Part shown: positions 54,977 through 63,469 of the stretch, one piece after another | Layout: every line of letters starts with the position of its first letter | Numbering within the stretch: the first letter of the stretch is position 1 | NCBI RefSeq assembly: GCF_036860675.1 | Contig: NZ_JAYKGK010000002.1 | Span: 248,001 to 312,000, forward strand | DNA length: 64,000 nucleotides | From: Rosettibacter primus | GTDB lineage: Bacteria; Bacteroidota; Ignavibacteria; Ignavibacteriales; Melioribacteraceae | Direction of reading: 5' to 3' | Program-made: the position numbers and the translations under genes | The notes under the pieces: generated by a model | Database searches by the model: none | The model's input: only the letters and a program-made list of their open reading frames with translations | What the model was told of the DNA's origin: nothing

Positions 54977-55000
54977 AAAGGCTCGACAATGCGAGCCTTT
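54977..55000 (-). terminator. Terminator of the ferredoxin gene
   Basis: A 9-bp stem (AAAGGCTCG/CGAGCCTTT) with a six-base loop, followed on the minus strand by TTATTAATT. It shares its stem sequence with the two identical hairpins near 45.2 and 48.0 kb. Confidence 0.8.
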
Positions 55001-55029
55001 GATTTTAGTTATGATTATAAATTAACTTT

Positions 55030-55362
55030 TTATCTTCCTATACTATCAAGATATTCCTTTTTCTTCAGAAGTGTTTCTTTATCTTCAACATGATTTGGGT
55101 CAGGAACACAGCAATCTACAGGACATACAGCAGCACATTGAGGTTCATCATGAAATCCTACACATTCTGTACATTTATCAGGAACAATATAAAAACGGTC
55201 AGCAGAGAAAAATCCTGTAGCTCCAGAAGGAGCAGGGTCATTTTCGCCAAAAGTCTTATCCCCTAATTTCCATTCAGCACCACCTTCATAAATTGCAGTG
55301 TTCGGGCATTCGGGTTCACATGCACCGCAGTTGATGCATTCATCTGTTATCATTATAGCCAT
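55030..55362 (-). CDS. 2[4Fe-4S] ferredoxin, Chlorobium type
   Basis: A 110-residue low-potential electron carrier. The first cluster has Cys9, Cys12, Cys15 and Cys19 (CINCGACEPECP), the second Cys64, Cys67 and, after the extended loop GFHDEPQ, Cys76 and Cys80 (CAAVCP). The extended second motif is the form found in Chlorobium ferredoxins, which serve pyruvate and 2-oxoglutarate synthases. Strong ribosome-binding site AAGGAG; monocistronic with a terminator. Confidence 0.92.
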   Translation of the reverse strand: MAIMITDECINCGACEPECPNTAIYEGGAEWKLGDKTFGENDPAPSGATGFFSADRFYIVPDKCTECVGFHDEPQCAAVCPVDCCVPDPNHVEDKETLLKKKEYLDSIGR

Positions 55363-55655
55363 AATAATTTCTCCTTAATTTTATGAAAAATTCTTTATTT
55401 GATTTATTTATAATTAAATAAACAAGATTATATTCAAGAATATTTGTTATTTATAAGGTTTATAAAAGTTTTCTCAACATATAAACTTTATATTTATCAG
55501 AAAGAATTTTGTTATACTCATTACAAATAAATCTTAAAAAATACCTTATAGCAAAATTTCTAAGAATAAAGTTAAAGAACATAAATGATTCATACAAAAG
55601 AAAATATAATTAAAGTCTTTATTATTTTATAAAAAATATATAATTCATAGACTTA
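55363..55655. other. AT-rich intergenic region
   Basis: About 290 bases between ferredoxin and the TPM gene, both on the minus strand. The minus strand holds TTGAGA and TATAAA 16 bases apart, a weak promoter candidate for ferredoxin. No RNA gene or open frame was seen. Confidence 0.4.
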
Positions 55656-56393
55656 TTACCAACTACCACTTGCCCCACCTCCGCCAAATGAACCTCCACC
55701 TCCACTAAACCCACCAAATCCGCCACCAACTCCACTTCCGAAACCACCTCCCCCACTCCAGCTTCTGCTTCTGCCTCCTCCCATGGAACCAATTATTAAC
55801 CATGGAATTACACCTCCGCTTCCTCTACCACCTCGAGCTAATAACAAAAAAATTATTAACATTATTATATAAACAAATGGAAATTTAATATCATCTTCTT
55901 CTTTCTCTTTTTTATCACTTTTATATTCTCCTTTAGTTGCAGAAATAATTGCATCAATACCTGCTTTTATTCCTTCAAAATAATTACCTCCCTTAAAGTG
56001 TGGACGAACTTCATTTCTAAGTATTGAACTTGCAAGAGCATCAGGAAGAGCTCCTTCCAGACCATAACCAACTTCTATTCTCATTTTTCTGTCATCTTTA
56101 GCAACAAAAAACAAAACCCCATTATTATTCTTTGCTGTCCCAATTTTATTTCTTGAGGCAACTTCATAAGTATATAATTCAATGGGATAACCGTTTAATG
56201 ATGATATCATTAAAAACACAATTTGATTTGATGTAGAGTCGTCAAACCTTTTTAATTTATCGTTTAGATAAGAAAGTTCTGAATTTGAGAGAGTAGAAGT
56301 ATAGTCATTTGCATAATTTTTTAGGATTGGGAATTCAATCTGAGCACGAATAACTATAAATGGAATTAATAAAAATAAAAAAGTTTTTTTCAT
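55656..56393 (-). CDS. TPM-domain (YgcG-like) exported membrane protein
   Basis: A 245-residue protein; the ATG giving MKKTFLFLL is chosen over a TTG six codons upstream. Signal peptide (1-17), then a TPM domain (about 30-145) with VGYGLEGALPDALASSI and EGIKAGIDAII, one membrane segment (about 170-187), and a Gly/Ser-rich tail ending GGGGASGSW. TPM proteins sit in the cytoplasmic membrane and are often next to lemA, as here, where the lemA stop codon lies 15 bases before this start. The role is not firmly known; photosystem-related and phosphatase roles are known in plant homologues. Confidence 0.9.
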   Translation of the reverse strand: MKKTFLFLLIPFIVIRAQIEFPILKNYANDYTSTLSNSELSYLNDKLKRFDDSTSNQIVFLMISSLNGYPIELYTYEVASRNKIGTAKNNNGVLFFVAKDDRKMRIEVGYGLEGALPDALASSILRNEVRPHFKGGNYFEGIKAGIDAIISATKGEYKSDKKEKEEDDIKFPFVYIIMLIIFLLLARGGRGSGGVIPWLIIGSMGGGRSRSWSGGGGFGSGVGGGFGGFSGGGGSFGGGGASGSW

Positions 56394-56407
56394 ATTAAAC
56401 TCTATTG

Positions 56408-57013
56408 TCAAAACTGAACTTTTGGAGCCTGTTCAGCATTTGGTGCTGCCTGGAAATATTGTTTTTCTTTGAATCCTGTCATATTTGCAATTATAGATGC
56501 AGGGAATCTTTTTATTTGTGTATTATATTCTTGAACTACTTGATTGAATTTCATTCTTTCTACAGAAATTCTGTTCTCAGTTCCTTCGAGTTGAGCCTGA
56601 AGTTGAAGAAAGTTTTCATTTGCTTTTAATTGCGGATAATTTTCTGAAACTACAAGTAGACGTGAGAGAGCACTGCTTAAACCATCTTGTGCCTGTTGAA
56701 ATTTTTGAAATGCTTCAGCATCACCGAGCTGGTCAGCTGTAATTCTAATCTGTCCAACTTTTGCTCGAGCTTCTGTAACTGCTGTATATGTTTCTTTCTC
56801 AAAATTAGCAACACCTTTAACAGTTTCAACAAGATTAGGAATTAAATCATATCTTCTTTGATACTGATTTTCTACCTGACTCCATGCTTGATTCACACTT
56901 TCGTTCAAAGATACTAATCTATTATAAACTCCCACACCCCAACTTACTGTAAGTAAGATAATAACAATTATTACTGCTGCAACTCCAAGTGCAATTAATA
57001 GACCCTTTTTCAT
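56408..57013 (-). CDS. lemA: LemA family protein
   Basis: A 201-residue protein with an N-terminal membrane anchor (about 5-27) and a LemA helical domain exposed outside: NRLVSLNESVNQAWSQVE, QRRYDLIPNLVETVKG and ENRISVERMKFNQVVQEYN (only short parts needed for recognition). The tail ends in QAPKVQF. LemA/TPM pairs are widespread; their biochemical role is unclear. It lies 29 bases downstream of the UPF0210 gene in a minus-strand run. Confidence 0.95.
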   Translation of the reverse strand: MKKGLLIALGVAAVIIVIILLTVSWGVGVYNRLVSLNESVNQAWSQVENQYQRRYDLIPNLVETVKGVANFEKETYTAVTEARAKVGQIRITADQLGDAEAFQKFQQAQDGLSSALSRLLVVSENYPQLKANENFLQLQAQLEGTENRISVERMKFNQVVQEYNTQIKRFPASIIANMTGFKEKQYFQAAPNAEQAPKVQF

Positions 57014-57042
57014 TTTACCTCCTATTTATGATTAGGATTAAT

Positions 57043-58404
57043 TCAATTTGTTAAACTTCTTACTGGAGCAGGAATTCTTCCACCGCGGTTTATAAATTTT
57101 GCACTGCTTAATGTTCTTACTCCCATAACAGGAGCCTTGCCTAATAAACCACCGTAGTCAACGAATTCTCCTTCTTTCTTTCCAAAGGCAGGAATAATTC
57201 TTACAGCTGTTGTTTTATCATTTATAATTCCAATAGCAGCTTCATCGGCAATTATACCGGCAATAGTTTCACTTGGGGTATCACCGGGAATTGCAATCAT
57301 ATCCAAGCCAACAGAACAAACGGATGTCATAGCTTCCAATTTTTCAATAGATAAATTTCCTGATTGAACTGCACGAATCATTCCCATATCCTCACTTATT
57401 GGAATAAAAGCACCGCTCAAACCACCGACAGAAGAACTTGCCATAAGTCCAGCTTTTTTAACTGCATCGTTCAACATAGCCAGTGCTGCTGTTGTTCCTG
57501 GTGCTCCAACATCCTCAAGACCCATTGCTTTAATAATATCGGCAATGCTATCACCTTCGGCAGGTGTAGGTGCAAGTGAAATATCTACTATGCCAAAAGG
57601 CACCCCATTTTTTTCTGCTACTTTCCTACCAATTAATTCACCTGCTCGAGTAATTTTAAAGACCGTTTTTTTTATAACTTCAGAAAGTGTTTGAAAATCA
57701 ACTCTTCCTGCTTCGCGAACTGCATCAAGTACAACTCCGGGTCCACTGATTCCAATATTAATTACAACTTCGGGTTCAGAAACGCCATGAAAAGCTCCTG
57801 CTACAAATGGATTATCTTCTACAGCATTTGCAAAAACTACCAATTTAGCACAACCAATCGAATCTTTATCTCTTGTAAGTTCAGCTGTCAACTTAATTAT
57901 TTCTGACATCATAATTACTGCATCCATATTAATTCCAGCTTTTGTGGAAGCAACATTAACACTTGAACAAACTCGTTTAGTTTGAGAAAGTGCATATGGA
58001 ATTGATTTAATTAATTCTTTTTCTCCGTTCGTCATTCCTTTTTGTACCAATGCAGAATATCCAGCAATATAATCTATACCAATTTCTTCAGCTATTTTAT
58101 CAAGGACCTTAGCAATTTCGATAAATTCTTCTGAATGATATGAATCAAATGGTATTGAAATCGGGGTTAATGATATTCTTTTATTTGCTATTGAAATTCC
58201 AAATTGTGATTCAATTTCTTTTGCATTTTTTACATGATTTTTTGCAAAGCGAATAATTTTATCATAAATCTTCTGTTTTGTTACTTCAATATTTCTATCA
58301 TAACAATCTCGTAAACTAATTCCCATTGTAACAGTTCGTATATCAAAATGTTCAATTTCTGTCATTCGAATAGTTTCAAGAATTTCTTCAAATTCATATT
58401 GCAT
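57043..58404 (-). CDS. UPF0210 (PFL-like family) protein
   Basis: A 453-residue cytoplasmic protein of the UPF0210/DUF711 family, distantly similar to glycyl radical pyruvate formate-lyase-type folds but lacking a glycyl radical loop. Recognisable stretches are RTVTMGISLRDC near the start, DVGAPGTTAALAMLNDAVKK, GSSVGGLSGAFIPISEDMGM-like sequence (here SSVGGLSGAFIPISEDMGM), and the C-terminal NRGGRIPAPVRSLTN. Partner of the ACT-domain gene upstream, a conserved pair of unknown reaction. Confidence 0.92.
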   Translation of the reverse strand: MQYEFEEILETIRMTEIEHFDIRTVTMGISLRDCYDRNIEVTKQKIYDKIIRFAKNHVKNAKEIESQFGISIANKRISLTPISIPFDSYHSEEFIEIAKVLDKIAEEIGIDYIAGYSALVQKGMTNGEKELIKSIPYALSQTKRVCSSVNVASTKAGINMDAVIMMSEIIKLTAELTRDKDSIGCAKLVVFANAVEDNPFVAGAFHGVSEPEVVINIGISGPGVVLDAVREAGRVDFQTLSEVIKKTVFKITRAGELIGRKVAEKNGVPFGIVDISLAPTPAEGDSIADIIKAMGLEDVGAPGTTAALAMLNDAVKKAGLMASSSVGGLSGAFIPISEDMGMIRAVQSGNLSIEKLEAMTSVCSVGLDMIAIPGDTPSETIAGIIADEAAIGIINDKTTAVRIIPAFGKKEGEFVDYGGLLGKAPVMGVRTLSSAKFINRGGRIPAPVRSLTN

Positions 58405-58479
58405 ATAATTTCCTGATATTTTTTTATTTACATCAATTAAGACATTTTGCGTGGTTCATATTTTAATCCAGACTACAAT

Positions 58480-58908
58480 TTATATTCTGTGCATATATCT
58501 AAAAACATCTTCATGTTGCAGATAAATTTTTATTTTTAGTTCATCAGCAACCTTTGCCATTTCATTTTGAATTTCTTTTAAATCTTTGTTTGACGTAGAG
58601 ATATCAATTATCATAATCATGGTAAAAAAATCGCCCATAATCCTCTGGCTTAAGTCCTGAATATCACAATTTGATTCAGCTAAAGCTTTTGTGACTGCTG
58701 CAACAATTCCAGGCTTATTCAATCCGAATGAAGTTAAAATAACTCTGCCTGAAGTAACTTCACCCTGTTTTAATCTCAAATCATAATCTGACATAGATTC
58801 AATTTTTTTTCGAACTGCCTCTTTAATTTCTGCCGGCGTTGCATCTCTTCCTAATTCATTAACAGTTTCAAAAGTAATTTTTCTAATTTCTTCTTCAGTA
58901 AGCTTCAT
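58480..58908 (-). CDS. ACT-domain regulatory protein (UPF0237 type)
   Basis: A 142-residue protein. Residues about 50-140 are an ACT domain (GLNKPGIVAAVTKALAESNC, then FTMIMIIDIS) of the UPF0237 type, which is usually about 90 residues; the first 45 residues are an extra helical extension with ELGRDATPAEIKEAVRKKI. It is the usual partner of UPF0210, probably sensing a small metabolite. Its start overlaps the TPR/membrane-protein gene upstream by four bases (ATGA). Confidence 0.88.
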   Translation of the reverse strand: MKLTEEEIRKITFETVNELGRDATPAEIKEAVRKKIESMSDYDLRLKQGEVTSGRVILTSFGLNKPGIVAAVTKALAESNCDIQDLSQRIMGDFFTMIMIIDISTSNKDLKEIQNEMAKVADELKIKIYLQHEDVFRYMHRI

Positions 58909-59729
58909 GGCTTATTGCCTCTATATTCATTTTGAAGATAATTAAGAGCTCGATTTGAAACAGAGATATTTTTCTCAACCGCATATTGTTCTGCATTTTG
59001 AATATTTCCTCTGTAGAATCTTAACCATAATAAACTTCCTATTACTACACCATCAAATATTCTATTTTCTGAAAGAGAATTAGCAGTTAAATAACCAAAT
59101 AAAATATTATATCCAAGTGACATTAATCCAGAAAATATGTGTCCTGTATAAATTTGTCCTGCACCAGGCAAAATATAAGAAATTACCTTAGCAAATGTAA
59201 CCGAATATTTTTCTTTTATTACTCTTTGCGATAAAATTGATAATTCGTGATACGGTTCAAATTTATTGAAATAAAATTTTGCTTTTTCCCAATCATCGTT
59301 AAATATGTAAACCCACCCCTTCCAGTAGTTTAATGAATCAGATTGTTCGTTGAATTCTGAAGATTTCTCCATATCATTTAATATTTGCAGTGCTCTATCA
59401 GTTGTTCTTCTTAACAAGTTTGTTTTAACAATTTCAATTTTAGCTCTGAATTTTTCATTTTTACTGGAAGAATTAATTTCTGCTAAAGAAAAGTATTTTA
59501 TTGCTTCATCAAATTTCCCACCTGACTTGTAGCATTTGCCAATATTGAAATTACAGACATATGAAAATGTTTTTGAGGTATCAAAAAATATTAATCTTTT
59601 ATATTCAGTAATTGCATCGTAATATCTTTCCGATTTGAATAGTTCATTAGCATAGTTGAGTTGCTCTAATAAATTTTGTGCATAAAGCGGTGAAAAAATT
59701 AATAGAAAAAGAAAGAAATATTTTTTCAT
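58905..59729 (-). CDS. Exported TPR protein with membrane helices, paralogue 1
   Basis: A 274-residue protein (ATG giving MKKYFFL). Signal peptide (1-18), then TPR-like helices (about 20-165: YANELFKSERYYDAITEYKRL, CYKSGGKFDEAIKYF and on), then a hydrophobic hairpin with YILPGAGQIYTGHIFSGL (about 192-209) and further membrane helices. The PGxGxxYTG signature is shared with the next gene upstream. It resembles DUF5683/TM2-like modules. Functional link to the YidD-like gene is by position only. Confidence 0.75.
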   Translation of the reverse strand: MKKYFFLFLLIFSPLYAQNLLEQLNYANELFKSERYYDAITEYKRLIFFDTSKTFSYVCNFNIGKCYKSGGKFDEAIKYFSLAEINSSSKNEKFRAKIEIVKTNLLRRTTDRALQILNDMEKSSEFNEQSDSLNYWKGWVYIFNDDWEKAKFYFNKFEPYHELSILSQRVIKEKYSVTFAKVISYILPGAGQIYTGHIFSGLMSLGYNILFGYLTANSLSENRIFDGVVIGSLLWLRFYRGNIQNAEQYAVEKNISVSNRALNYLQNEYRGNKP

Positions 59730-59735
59730 CAATGA

Positions 59736-60638
59736 TTATCTCTCCAAAAAGTCAATTTTGGGTAAAAGAAAATCTCTTTGCTCAAAATAAAGTTTAACTT
59801 CATTTTTAAAATTAAATCTAACTCTCGCATTATAAATTTGTGCTGAAGCTACAGAACCATAAATGTTACCTGCATAAGTTAAAACTGAAAGACCTGTAAA
59901 GAGCCATCCTCTAAAATTATGGTGATGATTAAAATTATTGACAGCCAAAAAAACTAATAGTCCTGTTGCAGCAAATGCTGTAATGCCATCAGTAAATTCT
60001 CCTGTATAAACTTTTCCAAGTCCAGGTAAAAATGCCGATAACAATCCAGCTGTTGTTTGACTTTTGTAATTAGGATATTTTTTCATGAAATAAAATTTTT
60101 TAATTGAAGTATAATTTGAATCATCAAATGCAGAAAAAAATTCATTTGTATCTGGTAATATTGAATAATCAAATAGGTGTGAAATAAATTTCAATCTATT
60201 CAAATGTAATGCATACTTTTCGCTGGCATAAATTTGTTTTTCTGTTAAATCCCGAAAAGAAAAAAAATCCGATGAGTTATATAGACTCAACAAAAAATTT
60301 GCTCTGAAAAATTGAAGTTTTGCCTCTTCCTCAAGAGTTGAATTAAAAAACAAACCTTTGAAATTCTCTGCCGCTTCTTCATATCTTCCAATTTTTAAAA
60401 AACAATAAGCAAATTTAAAACGAACGGTGTCATTATTTTCGGTTTTCAAATATTCACGAAATTCATTTAGAGCTCTTAAATAATCTTTTTCTAAAAAAAG
60501 ATAATTGCCAAATTTCAATCTATTTGTTGGTGAAAAAAAACTATTAAGATTTTCATGTGATTGTGCAAAACAATTACACAAAGAAAAAAGAAAAACTGAA
60601 AGAAAAATGAATCTATTTCTAATGAAAATATTGAACAT
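59736..60638 (-). CDS. Exported TPR protein with membrane helices, paralogue 2
   Basis: A 300-residue protein (ATG giving MFNIFIR; upstream TTG rejected). Signal peptide ends at NCFAQ. TPR-like helices span about 40-170 (YLFLEKDYLRALNEFREYL, FAYCFLKIGRYEEAAENF), followed by LLSAFLPGLGKVYTGEFTDGI (about 199-219) and two membrane helices. The same PGxGxxYTG signature and overall plan as the next gene make them paralogues from a tandem duplication. It begins one base after the stop of the YidD-like gene. Confidence 0.75.
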   Translation of the reverse strand: MFNIFIRNRFIFLSVFLFSLCNCFAQSHENLNSFFSPTNRLKFGNYLFLEKDYLRALNEFREYLKTENNDTVRFKFAYCFLKIGRYEEAAENFKGLFFNSTLEEEAKLQFFRANFLLSLYNSSDFFSFRDLTEKQIYASEKYALHLNRLKFISHLFDYSILPDTNEFFSAFDDSNYTSIKKFYFMKKYPNYKSQTTAGLLSAFLPGLGKVYTGEFTDGITAFAATGLLVFLAVNNFNHHHNFRGWLFTGLSVLTYAGNIYGSVASAQIYNARVRFNFKNEVKLYFEQRDFLLPKIDFLER

Positions 60639-60639
60639 G

Positions 60640-61074
60640 TTATTTAACAAAAGATGTTGGTGAATTATATATAATTTTCTGTGTAACTAAAGTATAATTA
60701 TTAACCGGGTCATAAAATTTGCTGTTTTTGTATCGAGGGTAATGTAATGTCCCTTTGAAAAAATTTATATCGCGAGTAAATCTATCTACAAACATCAATG
60801 TGCCTTTAATTAGATTTGTTTCTTTGACTGCCTGAACAAAAAACTCTGAGCACGATGGACTAAACGGACAATTGTCCCCATCATAATCTGATATTAAAAG
60901 ACTGTAAAAATTTTTTAGATGAACAATTACATTACTTTTAGAATCACTGTTAGCATCTGTGTCATCTTTTTCTAATTTTATTGAATAATTTACTTCATAT
61001 TTCTCCCATTTAATCCAATCTGTTTGAGCTTTTAGTAAAGAAGACAGCATTAAAATAATTACTATGTTTTTCAT
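60640..61074 (-). CDS. YidD-like protein with signal peptide
   Basis: A 144-residue protein (ATG giving MKNIVIIL; a TTG three codons upstream is rejected). A signal peptide (1-17) and about 35 residues of spacer precede a YidD core: NFYSLLISDYDGDNCPFSPSCSEFF and later LIKGTLMFVDRF. The core Cys pair (CPFSPSC) is kept. Typical YidD is a small membrane-associated cytoplasmic helper of YidC-mediated insertion, encoded beside rnpA-yidC; this one has an export signal and sits with two membrane TPR paralogues instead. A specialised YidD homologue is likely. Confidence 0.82.
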   Translation of the reverse strand: MKNIVIILMLSSLLKAQTDWIKWEKYEVNYSIKLEKDDTDANSDSKSNVIVHLKNFYSLLISDYDGDNCPFSPSCSEFFVQAVKETNLIKGTLMFVDRFTRDINFFKGTLHYPRYKNSKFYDPVNNYTLVTQKIIYNSPTSFVK

Positions 61075-61246
61075 ATAATTCAATAATTATTAAAATCATA
61101 AATTAAAATAACAAAAAAATTCTAACCTGTTAATTACATTTTTCAATTAACTTTAATAAAATTTGTAAATAATATTTATCTTTTAATAGTCTTTAAGCAA
61201 TAACTTGTAATTTTCAACTATAAAACTGCATGTTAATAAATTAATT

Positions 61247-62308
61247 ATGAAAGAAACTCAAAAAATACAGCTTAAAGGATTAACGCTCGAAGAGCTTCAG
61301 AACTATTTTATTTCAATTGGAGAAAAAAAATTTCGAGGTGAACAATTATTTAACTGGATGTATAATCATCTGGTATTCGATGCTTTGGAACTGAAAAATT
61401 TTTCTAAAGAATTAAGAAAGAAAATAGATGAAACCTGTGAGTTAAAAACATTAACACTTGTTGATAAACAATTTTCAAATCACACGAACACACAAAAATA
61501 TCTTTTTTCAACACATGACAACAAAAAGATTGAATCCGTTATAATCCCAGATAAAGAAAGAAATACACTTTGCATTTCTACACAGGTAGGTTGTCCTCTT
61601 GATTGTAAATTTTGTGCTACAGGATTGATGGGTTTTAAAAGAAATTTGACTGCTGGTGAAATTGTAGACCAATATTTGTATTCTGCTAGAGAGTATGGAA
61701 AAGAAAAAATCACAAACATTGTTTTCATGGGTATGGGTGAACCCCTTTTGAATTTTCAGAATACTATTAAAGCCGTTGAAATTTTTACTCATGAATTGAC
61801 AAAAGGTTTAAGCAGAAAAAGAATAACCATTTCAACTTCTGGGATTCCTCATAAAATTATTGACCTTGCAGATTATAATCTTAGAGTAAAACTTGCTTTT
61901 TCACTTCACTCTGCATTTGAAGATGTTCGAAGCAAAATAATGCCAATTAACAAAAAATATTCTCTAAAAGAAAATCTTGAAGCTTTAAAATATTATGCAA
62001 AGAAAACCAAAACCAGAATTACTTTTGAATATATAATGCTTAAAGATATTAACGACAGAAAAGAAGATATAAAAGCACTCACAAAACTTTGCACACAACT
62101 CCCTTCTAAAATCAATGTAATTCCTTTCAACAGTATTAAACATATGAATCCTGATGGAATTTCAGCAGAACTCGAGTCAACACCATACGAAAAAATTCTT
62201 GAGTTTGTTGAGCTATTAAGAAATAACAACATTACAGTTTTTATAAGAGATACTCGTGGCGATGATATTGCAGCTGCTTGCGGTCAATTAGCAATCAAGC
62301 ATAATTAA
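61247..62308 (+). CDS. rlmN: Dual-specificity RNA methyltransferase RlmN
   Basis: Radical SAM enzyme that methylates C2 of A2503 in 23S rRNA and A37 in tRNAs. The 353-residue protein has the radical SAM cysteines 116, 120 and 123 (GCPLDCKFCATG), the mechanistic C-terminal Cys345 (AACGQL), FMGMGEPLLNF and RKRITISTSG-like sequence (SRKRITISTSG). The N-terminal accessory domain (1-90) is complete. Divergent from the YidD-like operon; two exported unknowns follow on the same strand. Confidence 0.97.
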   Translation: MKETQKIQLKGLTLEELQNYFISIGEKKFRGEQLFNWMYNHLVFDALELKNFSKELRKKIDETCELKTLTLVDKQFSNHTNTQKYLFSTHDNKKIESVIIPDKERNTLCISTQVGCPLDCKFCATGLMGFKRNLTAGEIVDQYLYSAREYGKEKITNIVFMGMGEPLLNFQNTIKAVEIFTHELTKGLSRKRITISTSGIPHKIIDLADYNLRVKLAFSLHSAFEDVRSKIMPINKKYSLKENLEALKYYAKKTKTRITFEYIMLKDINDRKEDIKALTKLCTQLPSKINVIPFNSIKHMNPDGISAELESTPYEKILEFVELLRNNNITVFIRDTRGDDIAAACGQLAIKHN

Positions 62309-62379
62309 AATTATTGCTCTTGAAAATAGGTTAATATTTATTTATTATCCTTCCATATAAAAGAGACACTTTTAGAAGT

Positions 62380-62925
62380 ATGTCTCAACTTTATAAAATA
62401 TTATTATTCATTCTACTTTTTTGCATTCCAATTCTAATAATTTCACAAACGGGTCAACAGCAAAAAATTATTAGAGCAAATAATGTTCTAATTTTACCCT
62501 TCATCGAAAACGAAAAATATCCATATGCATCAGATGAAATTAGATTTTCATTAATTACCGGTTTTCTTCAGAAAGGTTATAATGTTATTGAAGATGATTC
62601 AATATGGTATGAACTTATAAATACGGATTTTAACTTATGGAATATTTCAACTGAAATTGCAGATTCAATCTCAAAATATGTTAAGACAGACTTAATTGTT
62701 TATGGGAAAATTGATGAAGTAATTAATACACGAGAAACAGGACTTAGCAACAAAAGATTGGTTTACAAACCGATACTTATAAAAATTTACGACACAAGAA
62801 AAAAATCAATCATATTCTTTGAAAGGATAAATCTTATTGAATACTGGGGCATGTTTGAAAATGTTACTTCAATAAGTGAAATAGGATTTAAAATTGCGAC
62901 TACATTACGTAATCGAGGGTATTAA
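62380..62925 (+). CDS. Hypothetical exported protein, CsgG/TolB-N-like pattern
   Basis: A 181-residue protein with a signal peptide (1-22, ending IISQT). Residues 30-180 begin NNVLILPFIEN and continue with FSLITGFLQKGYNVIEDDSIWYEL and TDLIVYGKIDEV, a pattern seen in CsgG/LpoB-like periplasmic proteins where an early VLPF strand and an IxGxI strand are typical. This is a fold impression only. Four bases separate it from the lipoprotein downstream, so the two are likely co-expressed. Confidence 0.7.
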   Translation: MSQLYKILLFILLFCIPILIISQTGQQQKIIRANNVLILPFIENEKYPYASDEIRFSLITGFLQKGYNVIEDDSIWYELINTDFNLWNISTEIADSISKYVKTDLIVYGKIDEVINTRETGLSNKRLVYKPILIKIYDTRKKSIIFFERINLIEYWGMFENVTSISEIGFKIATTLRNRGY

Positions 62926-62929
62926 TAAA

Positions 62930-63373
62930 ATGATTAAATACAAAAAACTAACTATCATATTTTTATTTACAGTTTTTCTAAGCTGCAAAGAAAGCGGTGT
63001 GTCATCTGAATCCAATGTAAAAATTTATCAGGTCCCTGGATGTCAACATGAAATAATTAACATGTCAAAAAAATCAATAATTGATTCATGCTTTAATTAT
63101 ACATTTTTTGATAAGCTTGAAATTGATTTTTGTGTAAAAGGAAATTGCTGTCCTGATGCAAATCGTTTTTTAATGAGAAGTAATATTTTCAAAGATACAA
63201 TAACAATTTCTGTTACAGATACAGCAGCAAATCTTTGCAGATGTATATGTAATTATATAATTCATGGTGAATTTGAATCATTACCATACGATAGTTACAT
63301 AGTGCAATGCATACAAAAAGAATCAAATGATTCAAAGATTCTATACAGTCAAAAAGTTTTTAGAACACATTAA
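62930..63373 (+). CDS. Hypothetical lipoprotein
   Basis: A 147-residue protein; the ATG giving MIKYKKLTI is chosen, with GAGGG 11 bases ahead, over an upstream start that would overlap the preceding gene and spoil the signal. Lipobox FLSC (Cys19). Eight further cysteines (GCQHE, DSCFNY, DFCVKGNCCPD, LCRCICNY, VQCIQK) suggest disulfides or metal binding. No family is recognised. Confidence 0.72.
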   Translation: MIKYKKLTIIFLFTVFLSCKESGVSSESNVKIYQVPGCQHEIINMSKKSIIDSCFNYTFFDKLEIDFCVKGNCCPDANRFLMRSNIFKDTITISVTDTAANLCRCICNYIIHGEFESLPYDSYIVQCIQKESNDSKILYSQKVFRTH

Positions 63374-63425
63374 TTATTGTAAATCGAGTTTAATTAAATA
63401 AAATTAATCGCTAATCAATAAAAAA

Positions 63426-63449
63426 AGCCGTGATATTGCTACCACGGCT
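63426..63449 (-). terminator. Terminator of katG
   Basis: A 7-bp stem (AGCCGTG/CACGGCT) with a ten-base loop, followed on the minus strand by seven T; just after the katG stop codon. Confidence 0.85.
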
Positions 63450-63469
63450 AAAATTATGAAATTATAAAT

